64,000 nucleotides of DNA, from NCBI RefSeq assembly GCF_025398735.1, contig NZ_CP104694.1:4303001-4367000 (forward strand), written 5' to 3'. This document shows positions 56,360 through 64,000 of the stretch, piece by piece. Each line of letters opens with the position of its first letter. Position 1 is the stretch's first letter. The notes below the pieces were generated by a model that worked only from the letters and a program-made list of their open reading frames with translations, did no database searches and was not told where the DNA came from. This DNA comes from Tahibacter amnicola. GTDB lineage: Bacteria; Pseudomonadota; Gammaproteobacteria; Xanthomonadales; Rhodanobacteraceae. The translations under genes and the position numbers were made by a program.

Positions 56360-56645
56360 GGCCAATGCCTGCGACAGCACTTCGGCGAATCCGCCACCGC
56401 ACTCAACGCTGCCGTCCTCACTTGCGCACTGTGCCAATCGCATCCGACCTCGTCGTGGCGTCACCGCGCGCGATGGCCATCGACGCGTATCCGCGTCCTA
56501 TCTAGGCGCCAAAGAGGGGTTTCCGGGAATGCCATTCGCACGACCACGCCACACGCCGACAGCAGCCAGCACGCACGCCAGCAACGCCTATCGATCGATG
56601 CCGGCCGGGGCCGCGATCGTACCGGACAGCGCCCCCCTGCTCCAC
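56360..56645. other. Intergenic region between ssrA and the next unknown gene
   Basis: I see no gene, promoter or repeat in these 286 bases. I looked for a second copy of the ssrA 3' end (an attachment-site duplication left by an integrated element) and for an integrase fragment, and found neither here. Confidence 0.5.
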
Positions 56646-57152
56646 CTAAAGCAAGCGAATGCGCTCGAGCGCCCCCATCATGACCGTATCGTTGTTCCAG
56701 CGTCGGAACTCCTGCCTGGCGGCATCCGTGCCATCGATGTAGAAGAAGGTCTCGAGGGCTTCCCTGACGCCAGCATCCGATGTCGATTGGTAGAGCTCGC
56801 GCGCCCAGTCCAGGCCGATATCCGGCCAGCCCGGCTCACCCGCCCAAGCCTTGGCCACCAGGCACGCCGCCTCCCGGCACGCTTCACTGCGCGAATGCAC
56901 ATCGCCGGCCCACGTCGACACATTTTCCACAACGCAACGAACCAGGTATTGGCGGACAAATTGCACGATCCGGACATCGGGATACTCCGGATGAATCCGT
57001 CGGCTGCGCGGTACGAGGATGTCGTAGACCAGTGCCATCGCCTCCAGGTTTTGCACCGCCAGAAGTTCGTCCAGATCCTCCTGGCTCAACCGATCCACGC
57101 CATCCAGCACGACGATCAGTGCTTCGCCGGCGAGACCGCTCGAAAATCGCAT
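56646..57152 (-). CDS. Unknown protein, 168 residues
   Basis: I do not recognise this protein. It is a soluble, mostly alpha-helical-looking product without signal peptide or membrane segment: MRFSSGLAGEALIVVLDGVD at the start, VRIVQFVRQYLVRCVVENVS in the middle and QEFRRWNNDTVMMGALERIR at the end. A good Shine-Dalgarno (GGGAGGA) lies nine to ten bases before the ATG, and the product has normal amino acid use, so it is very likely a real gene. It is the first of several small unknown genes right of the tmRNA. Size and lone position would fit an immunity-type protein, but that is a guess. Confidence 0.65.
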   Translation of the reverse strand: MRFSSGLAGEALIVVLDGVDRLSQEDLDELLAVQNLEAMALVYDILVPRSRRIHPEYPDVRIVQFVRQYLVRCVVENVSTWAGDVHSRSEACREAACLVAKAWAGEPGWPDIGLDWARELYQSTSDAGVREALETFFYIDGTDAARQEFRRWNNDTVMMGALERIRLL

Positions 57153-57290
57153 CAGGCAGATCCTCCCGGGCGGAACGCCCGACGGACCCGAACATAGTCT
57201 CTGAACCGGGCGTGCTCAAACGCATGCGCGCCACCAGGGCTGGCCAGCAGTACGATAGGCCTGCGGCAACTGCCACGGAGGCACCTTGTC

Positions 57291-57629
57291 ATGACGTCCC
57301 TGCCCGACACCGTTCGCCTGGAAGCCACCGACGTGACCTTCCTTTCCCTCGGCGACGAAACAGCTTTCTTCACCTGGCTCAAGAGCCTGCCATTCGTCGC
57401 CCACGTCGACGGGCACCATAAGCTTCTTCACATCGACATCGCCACTTCGCTTCTTGACGAAGAAGGCCTGCGCGAGCTGCTGGCCCTGTTCCAGCGGTAC
57501 AGGCTGCCACTAAACCAGTTGGCGGCGCTTGATGCCGACGAATTCGCACTGTGGTTCCGGAACCCGCGCGCCGACTGGTTTCGCGGCGTGTTCGGCAGTG
57601 ACGCGGCACCGGCGCTTCGGGCAAGATGA
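57291..57629 (+). CDS. Unknown protein, 112 residues
   Basis: No family recognised. A soluble protein with GGAGG upstream of the ATG. It reads LEATDVTFLSLGDETAFFTW, then LHIDIATSLLDEEGLRELLA and LFQRYRLPLNQLAALDADEF, ending with RADWFRGVFGSDAAPALRAR. The mix of alternating hydrophobic and polar residues suggests an alpha/beta fold. It is divergent from the 168-residue gene (138 bases apart) and followed 27 bases later by another small gene on the same strand, with which it is probably co-transcribed. Confidence 0.65.
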   Translation: MTSLPDTVRLEATDVTFLSLGDETAFFTWLKSLPFVAHVDGHHKLLHIDIATSLLDEEGLRELLALFQRYRLPLNQLAALDADEFALWFRNPRADWFRGVFGSDAAPALRAR

Positions 57630-57656
57630 CTCCGCCACCCCTGTAGCGGTGTTCGC

Positions 57657-57986
57657 ATGGCCACCGACCACGTCGCTCCGGATCTTCCCGCCAAGCTAGG
57701 CGACCTCTGTCGCAACCTGGCGACGCTCGCCATTCATCCGGACTTGGCAGTCGCGCACCTCGCCGCTTCTCTCAGCTTTCGATTGACGCTCGCGCTGCAC
57801 GACATGGCCTTTGGCCCGACCGAATGGGCCGGCGTGCCGGATGAATCCCTGCTGCGCGCCACCGAGGTCGTCAAATCCGCGCTGGGTGTCGTCAGCAAGA
57901 CGTCGGAATCGCCATCCATGGACGAGATGGTGAACGTTGTGATCGCGGTCGACCAGGTCATCCGGATATTGAGAACATTGGCGTAA
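57657..57986 (+). CDS. Unknown protein, 109 residues
   Basis: No family recognised. The product looks all-helical (LPAKLGDLCRNLATLAIHPD, then LAASLSFRLTLALHDMAFGP, ending VNVVIAVDQVIRILRTLA) with no signal peptide. It lies 27 bases after the 112-residue gene on the same strand. There is no strong Shine-Dalgarno before its ATG at 57657, so the pair may be translationally linked. About 280 bases without a gene follow. Confidence 0.6.
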   Translation: MATDHVAPDLPAKLGDLCRNLATLAIHPDLAVAHLAASLSFRLTLALHDMAFGPTEWAGVPDESLLRATEVVKSALGVVSKTSESPSMDEMVNVVIAVDQVIRILRTLA

Positions 57987-58268
57987 CGGTGCCGACGCGT
58001 CGACCATAGGCAACCGCCACGATCGAGGCGCCAGCGGGCGCTCGGCCGCCCCCACGCCTGGCTGCTGATACGTGATGGACTACGGCAGCGTCGACGGCGC
58101 CCTTCCACACGGCCCGGGCATTGCCAATCTGCCGCGTTCTCTAGCCTGAGGGAAAGCGAGCACTCTCCAGGCTTTCTGCACAGCGATGTGACATAGCGTG
58201 ACCGGGCTGTTCAATAGGGTCGAAATTTACCGGGTTCACAAGATCCCGAGGATGTGCCAAAGCAGCCC

Positions 58269-59630
58269 TTACGGCGCAGACGCCTGGAAATCCCACCGGT
58301 ACGGCGTTTCCCGCAGGATCCATGTCCCTCCGGTCTCGCCTTTCGGGCCGATGGAAGTGACCTCGGCCACAGTGAAGCGCAAGCCGCCGTCGATCGGCGT
58401 AATGGCTTCGACGAGACTGTCTCCGGCGACCTGGAAGCGGCTTTCCACCGGAAAACTGCCCTGGACGCGCCGCACGAGGTGCCCATTGCTCCGGGAGAAC
58501 TCCGCCCACGACAGCAGGGCGCGATCGCGCACGTCCGGCGCGTATTGCCAGATCACCGCCAGTACGCCGATGCGATCGCCCAGGTCGTAGAGCCGGATGG
58601 GGCGCTCGTGAACACCATAAGGCTGCCCTTCCAACCACGCCATGCGTGTGCGGACATAGGTTCCCTCCGACGTCCATTCGAGGTAACGCTTCCAGGCGGG
58701 ATGCACGACGCCCTGGTTTCCTGCATCCAGCTCGCTGGCGCCGTCGAGGAACACGTCGAACCCATCCACGGTTGCGGCCTGCGAGCGTTTCTGCCGCTCC
58801 TCCACTGCAGCCCGGGTGGTTGGCTGGTGCGCGATGCCGGTTGATGACTCCGCCACCGGGTCGCGTTCGAGTACAGGCACCTCCGCGGGCTCGACAATCG
58901 CGACGGACCCTCCCGGCGAACGCGCCTTGGAAGGATCGCCGCGGAACAATCCCTGTTCCATGCGACGCATCTCATCCAGTCGCAGGCAGCCGAAGGGGAT
59001 GTCGAACGCATCGTGTATGTAGCCGTAGCCGCGCGCGAGTTCGTAGGCCACCTCTCCGGTAGCAGCGTTCTTGACCCGGATGCGCAGGCGATGCTGGGTC
59101 ATCGGAAGGCCCGAGAGATCCGGCAGCCCTTCCGTCACCGGGTCCACCGTGACGCGATACTCGCTGGTAAGGGACGCGACACGTTCCGCCGCCAGGCATT
59201 CGTCCGCGCGCAGACCGAGGTCGATCCAGCTCGCCGGATTGCGCATCGGTCCCGGCGGCGCTGGCGCCCGGTTCGCATATCGCAGACAGGTCGCCTCGCC
59301 CGCCTTGCCAATACGAAACCGCACATATTGGCCCGTTCCCGGCGCCTGGGGCGCGATCGATGCGTTGCTCTCGACAAAATCGACGCCGTCACGCAGCATC
59401 AACCCCACCGCCCAGTGCGCCGCCGTCGTCGTCAGCGCGTGAGGATCCGCATAGACGGACCTGGCAGTGATCGGCCCCAGGGATGCGGGTACCGGATTGG
59501 CCTGGCACCAGGCATCTGTCTCGGCGATTGCCGCCTTGGCCCGCTGCTCGGAATTGCAGCCCTGCAGCACCGCGGATACGGCAAGGGACATGGCAAGCAG
59601 GCAACGATGATTCCGGCGGGCGCGATGCAT
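58269..59630 (-). CDS. Lipoprotein of unknown function, 453 residues
   Basis: The ATG at 59630 has an ideal Shine-Dalgarno (AGGAGA). A lipoprotein signal peptide ends in VLQGC (Cys about 25). The mature protein has a repeated pattern of short beta-like segments, for example FVESNASIAPQAPGTGQYVR, GQYVRFRIGKAGEATCLRYA, YELARGYGYIHDAFDIPFGC, and a C-terminal part with LYDLGDRIGVLAVIWQYAPD and GGLRFTVAEVTSIGPKGETG. No known domain is obvious. It should sit in the inner or outer membrane facing the periplasm. A neighbouring gene of unknown function lies 91 bases upstream on the same strand. Confidence 0.7.
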   Translation of the reverse strand: MHRARRNHRCLLAMSLAVSAVLQGCNSEQRAKAAIAETDAWCQANPVPASLGPITARSVYADPHALTTTAAHWAVGLMLRDGVDFVESNASIAPQAPGTGQYVRFRIGKAGEATCLRYANRAPAPPGPMRNPASWIDLGLRADECLAAERVASLTSEYRVTVDPVTEGLPDLSGLPMTQHRLRIRVKNAATGEVAYELARGYGYIHDAFDIPFGCLRLDEMRRMEQGLFRGDPSKARSPGGSVAIVEPAEVPVLERDPVAESSTGIAHQPTTRAAVEERQKRSQAATVDGFDVFLDGASELDAGNQGVVHPAWKRYLEWTSEGTYVRTRMAWLEGQPYGVHERPIRLYDLGDRIGVLAVIWQYAPDVRDRALLSWAEFSRSNGHLVRRVQGSFPVESRFQVAGDSLVEAITPIDGGLRFTVAEVTSIGPKGETGGTWILRETPYRWDFQASAP

Positions 59631-59721
59631 GGTCTCTCCTGGAAGGCAACGGCCCGATGGTACCGGCCGGCAGGTAGGAGTACGAGACGGCGCGCAGAAA
59701 TTTTCGGCGATGCCAACCGTT

Positions 59722-60180
59722 TCACACGGATTGAGAGCCCCGGAATTCCGTTGGGGAGACCAACGCTCCTACGTCCAGAATGGGAATCCGCTCAGGTATC
59801 TGTATGTCGAGCTCCTGCGCAGCCCTCCGCGCATCGTTGCGCAGTCGACGCCAGTCGTCGCTGGAAAGTACAGCGGCAGCAGAGCAACTTGCCGCGTTCG
59901 CATGCGCCATGAAGACATCTAGGCGATGATTGAAATCCATCAACGCAGACGCGTCCGCGTCACCGGGGAAAATGTCCCATAACGCGCCGACGTATGTCTT
60001 GAACACACAGGCAACACCGTAAAAATAGTCAGAGCCGATATTGCCGAAGTCTTGATCATCGAAGTAGCAGGGGAACGCCGGAACCGAAACCCGGGAGAGA
60101 CTGGCAACTTGCTCCTCGCCATCGAAGCAGAACACCATCAATGCGTCAATTGCATTGACATGGGCGGCACTGGTTCTCAC
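59722..60180 (-). CDS. Unknown protein, 152 residues
   Basis: No family recognised. From the GTG at 60180 (AAGG upstream) it reads AAHVNAIDALMVFCFDGEEQ, then an aromatic-rich stretch (PAFPCYFDDQDFGNIGSDYF, YGVACVFKTYVGALWDIFPG) and a helical part ending IQIPERIPILDVGALVSPTE. The base composition of its first half is less GC-rich than the neighbours. It has no signal peptide. Codirectional with the lipoprotein gene downstream (91 bases). An internal ATG is possible as the start. Confidence 0.55.
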   Translation of the reverse strand: MRTSAAHVNAIDALMVFCFDGEEQVASLSRVSVPAFPCYFDDQDFGNIGSDYFYGVACVFKTYVGALWDIFPGDADASALMDFNHRLDVFMAHANAASCSAAAVLSSDDWRRLRNDARRAAQELDIQIPERIPILDVGALVSPTEFRGSQSV

Positions 60181-60337
60181 GAGAAGCCTTGGTCGAGTTT
60201 CGACTGCGGTACCTAACGTTGCCAGACGGCGGATGCTGCCGCAACGCTACGTGCAAGATCCAGCCACCTCTCGCTGTCGCGATGCGGTGCGTGCTGCTGC
60301 CACTCCATCGCATATCGACGCCACGCCTGGTGAGACG

Positions 60338-60369
60338 TGACGTGCGGCCAACTCAGGGGCCGCACGTCA
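60338..60369 (-). terminator. Stem-loop after the S8 peptidase gene
   Basis: Twelve-base perfect arms (TGACGTGCGGCC 60338-60349 and its complement 60358-60369) with an eight-base loop lie 33 bases after the peptidase stop. There is no U tract on the minus strand, so it may act with Rho or protect the transcript end. Confidence 0.55.
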
Positions 60370-60402
60370 AGCGCGCGACATGTCACGCCACGAAGCAATC
60401 AC

Positions 60403-63012
60403 CTATCGCCCACAGATCAACTTGAGCTGATCCACCACACCTCCTCGGCGCACCGCGAATCCCGTCGCCGCCAGTCGCGCCGGGCACTCGATGCGACCGA
60501 ATTCCGCGCCACCATTTCCGCCGGCGCCACCCAGCAGCGACGACGTATCGGTGACCGTGCTGGCAGACGCCAATGGCGAACAGCGCACGCGCAGGCGGTC
60601 GACGAGTGCCCCCGCCCGGCCGGAAATCGCGCTGACGGCCTGGTCGCGGGCACAGGTCAGCCGCGTTGCCGTTCCACCGCTGCCACCGACGACGGTTGCG
60701 TTCGACGGTGTTCCGTCCCAACGGCCACCTGCCGTCGTCTTCACGCAACGCGGTGCTATCGCATCGATGACGGCGCCGCTGCGGACGAAAACCCCGGCCA
60801 TGACTTCACCCCGGCCGCACTTCGTCGTCGTCGCCACGCCGCCATTGCCGCCGACGGCGCGGCTGGTCCACGGTGTATCCACGGTAGCGTCGGCTGGCTT
60901 GGTGGTGCAAAGCAACTGCAGTTGATCGATGTAAGCCCCGGCCCGCCCCTTGAAACCCGCGGCCAGTCGCCCTTCGGGGCAACGGACCGGGCCGAACACC
61001 GCGCCGAATTCGCCACCGGCGGTATCGGTCGTGCGGCGATCCTCCGGATCGGCCGACGGCGCGCATTCCAGTTGCAGCTGGTCAACAAAGGCACCGGAGC
61101 GGCCCCGCATACCGACGACGACACGCCCATCCTGGCAGCGGCGGGCAAATGCCTCGCCGCCGGTCCCGCCAACGCTCGCGGTGCTGCTGTCGCTGCCGTC
61201 GGCGAAGGCACAGACAGCCTGCAGCTGGTCGATGAACAGTCCGGCGCGACCGCGCACCCCGACTAGCAGCTGGCCCTGGGGGCAACGCAACTGGAATGGC
61301 GATCCACCACTGCCACCAACGGCGATCGTCACGCTGTCGAAATCGGCCAGCGCGCGACGCAGATCCGGGCGCCCGCCGATGCCGGCTCCCACGAGCGCGC
61401 CACCGGCGTTGCTCGTTTCCACCAACAGCCGACGCATCTGCTCCGGCGTCAACACGCCATGCCCGCTGGCATTCATCACACCCTGGATCGACAGCACCGC
61501 ACCCGCCACGATGGGTGAGGCCGACGACGTACCGCCGAATGCCCGGGTATAGAACTGATTGACGTCACTGCCGTTCACGCGGATGTTCACGTCGCTGTCG
61601 TCGCCTTCGCGATCGACATGGCCTGCCGCCATCACGCCGCTGCCCCACCCGTTTACATCCACGCGACCGCCGTGATTGCTGAAACAGGCACGCTCCCGGC
61701 GCCCACCGACCGTCGCGCCCACGAGGATCGCACCGGAATCCCGGCGTGTCCGGTCGAACCGGTTCTCGTACTCGGCGCGGTCCAGATCCATTTCGCCGTT
61801 GCCGGCAGCCTCGACGACGATGATGCCAGCAGCCGTTGCCGTGCTGATGGCGTCAAAACTGTCGGGAAAATATTCCATGGGCACGAACTCGAACTGTCTG
61901 CAGTCCTCGCCGTCGCCACGGCACGAACAGGCCGCCCCCACCGGAGGCCCCGGCGAGTGCTGCTCGATCAGGATCACGTCGCCCGGGCGCAACGGCTCGG
62001 TTGCGCGGATCACGGCGTCCGCGACGCTGGCGTCGTGGATCGCCGAACCGCCCCCCAGTACCGCCCGCAACGCATTGGGCGAAATCGTGGAGGCGGCACC
62101 CCAGCTGGCGTCACTGGCGATGCCCGTTACCCCATGGCCGTCGTCCTTGGCGACCAGCTCGCTGACCACGGATGTGCCATGGTGAGTCTTCAGATCGCCG
62201 GCGTTGACGCCGCTGAGGATCTCGTTGAGAAACGGCACGCCGGAGTACCAGAAAGGCTTGGGCAGATCCTCGTGGTCCACGTTCCAGTTGCCTTCGATAT
62301 CGATGATGCGCATGCCCGCGCCCCGGCCACCGGCCAACTCCCAGGCAGAGACGGCGTCGATACCGCCGTCCGCCGCCGGTCTCAGGTAACCCTGCCCGCT
62401 TTCGAAGTCAGGCGTCTGCGGTGGCACGTCGGCATTGCGGGGAAACGGCGGCAGGTAGGCCACCTCCACGAGCGGCGACTGGTTCAGGCGTGTCGCGATG
62501 GCCTCGCCCTGCACGGAGGGATCCAGGTAAATCCAGTAGTAACTGTCCAGGCGCGGCATCTGGCGACAGGAGCGCGCCTGCGCCTGCTCGTGCAGTGCCG
62601 CAAGGCGGGATGGTGGGTCGGAAAAATAGGGGCGCACGCCGCGCACCGCACGATCGGCCAACAGTCGATTCAATTCGTCGATTTGCATTCCGATCACCCC
62701 GGCCATCGGCGAGGACGCTGCAAACGTCGCAGCGCGAGCGCCGTCGCCGCCATAAAGCCGCCCGCCATCCCGGAGCTTCACCACGACGCGGTCCCGGTAG
62801 AGCCCTGGCCAGAAACGCACGCGATCGGGCTTTACGTGAGGTGTGCGCGGCCGTGGACACAGCGCCTCGTCGCCAGCGGAAAGTGAGGGAGCAAGTGTCG
62901 GGCGGTCCGGAAGCGTTACAAGCCCCGGTCGTGGCTGGGCCGGCAGCAGCCCGGGCGCCAGTAACGCACCCAGCAACAGCCAGCGACGCAGGGTGAATAG
63001 AGGAAGGATCAT
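60403..63012 (-). CDS. Secreted S8 (subtilisin-like) serine peptidase with six C-terminal cysteine-paired repeats
   Basis: An 869-residue exported protease from the ATG at 63012. Residues 1-26 are a signal peptide. An N-terminal pro-like region (to about 215) precedes the catalytic domain: Asp238 in MRIIDIEGNWNVDHEDL, His278 in KTHHGTSVVSELVAKDDG, oxyanion Asn405 in VVEAAGNGEMDL and Ser496 in AFGGTSSASPIVAGAV. From about residue 560 to the end there are six repeats of about 55 residues with the pattern GGxGG-x-F...CP-x-G...GRAG-x-x-IDQLQ-x-x-C. Each repeat has two cysteines, probably a disulfide. The repeats loosely recall jacalin-like lectin sequences but I do not assign them. Divergent from a membrane regulator gene (162 bases). 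Confidence 0.92.
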   Translation of the reverse strand: MILPLFTLRRWLLLGALLAPGLLPAQPRPGLVTLPDRPTLAPSLSAGDEALCPRPRTPHVKPDRVRFWPGLYRDRVVVKLRDGGRLYGGDGARAATFAASSPMAGVIGMQIDELNRLLADRAVRGVRPYFSDPPSRLAALHEQAQARSCRQMPRLDSYYWIYLDPSVQGEAIATRLNQSPLVEVAYLPPFPRNADVPPQTPDFESGQGYLRPAADGGIDAVSAWELAGGRGAGMRIIDIEGNWNVDHEDLPKPFWYSGVPFLNEILSGVNAGDLKTHHGTSVVSELVAKDDGHGVTGIASDASWGAASTISPNALRAVLGGGSAIHDASVADAVIRATEPLRPGDVILIEQHSPGPPVGAACSCRGDGEDCRQFEFVPMEYFPDSFDAISTATAAGIIVVEAAGNGEMDLDRAEYENRFDRTRRDSGAILVGATVGGRRERACFSNHGGRVDVNGWGSGVMAAGHVDREGDDSDVNIRVNGSDVNQFYTRAFGGTSSASPIVAGAVLSIQGVMNASGHGVLTPEQMRRLLVETSNAGGALVGAGIGGRPDLRRALADFDSVTIAVGGSGGSPFQLRCPQGQLLVGVRGRAGLFIDQLQAVCAFADGSDSSTASVGGTGGEAFARRCQDGRVVVGMRGRSGAFVDQLQLECAPSADPEDRRTTDTAGGEFGAVFGPVRCPEGRLAAGFKGRAGAYIDQLQLLCTTKPADATVDTPWTSRAVGGNGGVATTTKCGRGEVMAGVFVRSGAVIDAIAPRCVKTTAGGRWDGTPSNATVVGGSGGTATRLTCARDQAVSAISGRAGALVDRLRVRCSPLASASTVTDTSSLLGGAGGNGGAEFGRIECPARLAATGFAVRRGGVVDQLKLICGR

Positions 63013-63174
63013 GGCACTCTCGCAGCGTGGGGGCGGCCTATCCGCCGCGGCCGACACTGGTTCAAGGCGCCAGGGAAGTCTTCACGAAGGTCATTCCTGC
63101 ACAACAGCAAAACCTCACGAAGATCTCACGGGCCCCGGTGACGGCGCCGCCACGCACGGTTAGGCTCATCGGCC

Positions 63175-64000
63175 ATGACTCTCACCGCGTCCGCGACGCC
63201 TGCACCGACGGCTGATGCCTACCGCTTCGGCCGCTTCCGGCTGGATCTGCGCCGCCAGCAATTGTTCGTCGACGAACGCGAGGTACCGATCGAGCCCAAG
63301 CCCTTCGCCCTGATGGCGGCCCTGGCCGAAGCTGGCGGCACTGTCGTCAGCAAGCCGTCGCTGCATGCGCGGCTATGGCCACGCCAGGCCGTCACCGACG
63401 CCGTGCTGACCCAATGCATCCTGCGCGCCCGGCAGGCACTGGGCGACGATGCGCATGAGGTCATCGTGACCGTGCATCGGCAGGGGTACCGCCTGGGCGT
63501 TGACGTGACGGCCGAACCAACGCCAGCGCGCGCGGTGCCCGGCGATAGCGCGGACACTGGATCGCCGGCGCGTCGGCATCGACGCCTGTCCACCTTCGCG
63601 CTGCTGGGGTGCCTGGCGACGGTGCTGGTGCTCGGCATGGTGGTTCGGCGTCAATCCGCGACCGCGCAACGCCCGTCGGTTGCCGTGATGCCAATCGAGA
63701 TCCGCAGTGAATCGGAGGAGGACCGACGCATCGCCGAAGGATTGAGCGATGCCCTCCTCATTCGCCTGGCGCAGGAACCGGACCTGCGCGTCCCCGCCAG
63801 GACCTCGGTCCGGGTCGCCTCCACGCATCGGGATGACGTCCAGCGGGTCGGCAGGGAGCTGGGCGTCACGCACGTGTTCGATGCGGTGATGTCGCGGACG
63901 GCAGAAGGGTTCACGCTGCACGCCAGCCTGGTTCGCAGCGATGACGGATTCCAGTCCTGGGCGCAGACCTTCCCGATTGCGACCGGCGACCTGGCATCGG
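63175..64000 (+). CDS. CadC-like winged-helix membrane regulator, partial (cut by window end)
   Basis: The frame is open to the last base, so the C-terminus is missing; 275 residues are visible. Residues about 16-105 form an OmpR/PhoB-type winged helix (YRFGRFRLDLRRQQLFVDER, IEPKPFALMAALAEAGGTVV, TVHRQGYRLGVDV). A membrane helix lies at about 140-158 (LSTFALLGCLATVLVLGMVV). The periplasmic part starts like the TolB-N/adenylate-cyclase-associated domain found in such regulators (SVAVMPIEIRSESEEDRRIA, then EGLSDALLIRLAQEPDLRVP). TPR repeats may follow beyond the window. It is divergent from the S8 peptidase gene and may regulate it, which is an inference from position only. Confidence 0.88.
   Translation, partial: MTLTASATPAPTADAYRFGRFRLDLRRQQLFVDEREVPIEPKPFALMAALAEAGGTVVSKPSLHARLWPRQAVTDAVLTQCILRARQALGDDAHEVIVTVHRQGYRLGVDVTAEPTPARAVPGDSADTGSPARRHRRLSTFALLGCLATVLVLGMVVRRQSATAQRPSVAVMPIEIRSESEEDRRIAEGLSDALLIRLAQEPDLRVPARTSVRVASTHRDDVQRVGRELGVTHVFDAVMSRTAEGFTLHASLVRSDDGFQSWAQTFPIATGDLAS

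Noticed and set aside
56186-56464. 92-codon minus-strand frame over the tmRNA 3' half and terminator
   Set aside because: It is antisense to a structured RNA gene and its terminator; frames here are a frequent misannotation.
56290-56645. Duplicate of the ssrA 3' end as an attachment site
   Set aside because: I searched by eye for the last 20 bases of ssrA downstream and found no second copy in the window.

Overview
The window is high-GC DNA from a gammaproteobacterium of the order Lysobacterales (Xanthomonadales). The evidence is gene order. Read right to left, smpB/ssrA, ratA, rnfH, bamE, fur, recN, hrcA, grpE, dnaK, dnaJ, dapB, carA, carB, greA, an rpfE-like gene, recJ, prfB and lysS follow the arrangement I recall for Xanthomonas and relatives. 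Several short secreted or unknown genes and a window-edge regulator suggest a member outside the best-studied genera (a Rhodanobacteraceae-like genome is plausible), but the species cannot be named from sequence alone.

Layout. (1) 1-22196, minus strand: one long exopolysaccharide/capsule operon of the Wzx/Wzy type. It runs wecA-like initiating transferase, CpsB-type tyrosine phosphatase, Wza-like export lipoprotein, Wzc-like tyrosine autokinase, J-domain protein plus membrane NTF2-like protein (probably one gene split by a frameshift), TPR/jelly-roll protein, small FecR-like protein, O-antigen ligase/polymerase, wecB, a frameshifted sugar aminotransferase, a sugar N-formyltransferase, two GT4 enzymes, Wzx, Wzy, an AsnB-type amidotransferase, a GT4 and a partial GT2. 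The sugar genes point to an N-formylated 4-amino-4,6-dideoxyhexose and ManNAc in the repeat unit. (2) 22197-24227: regulatory DNA with a LacI-family regulator. (3) 24228-30355: zipA, smc, a parvulin-type lipoprotein, bolA and yciI. (4) 30610-38858: a secreted protein, an O-antigen ligase paralogue, lysS, prfB (with its programmed frameshift), recJ, rpfE-like and greA. (5) 38855-46136: carB, two unknown genes sharing a small domain, carA and dapB. (6) 46328-53862: the dnaJ/dnaK/grpE/hrcA heat-shock block, recN and fur. (7) 54112-56359: bamE, rnfH, ratA, smpB and tmRNA. (8) 56646-64000: an accessory stretch of small unknown genes, a lipoprotein, a large S8 protease with six cysteine-paired C-terminal repeats, and a divergent winged-helix membrane regulator cut by the window edge.

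The polysaccharide genes are tightly packed, with many ATGA-type overlaps, so they are probably translated as a coupled unit. The housekeeping part shows clear regulatory signals: a sigma-32-like promoter before dnaK, a consensus-like promoter before carA, an ssrA promoter, several strong terminators and the RF2 frameshift site.

A caution for any reader: four genes (the aminotransferase, dnaJ, the J-domain/NTF2 pair and the 5' end of hrcA) lose frame at or beside G/C runs by an amount that a one- or two-base length change repairs. Since dnaJ and hrcA are among them, residual sequencing errors are the simplest explanation. I saw no CRISPR array, insertion sequence, rRNA or tRNA gene.
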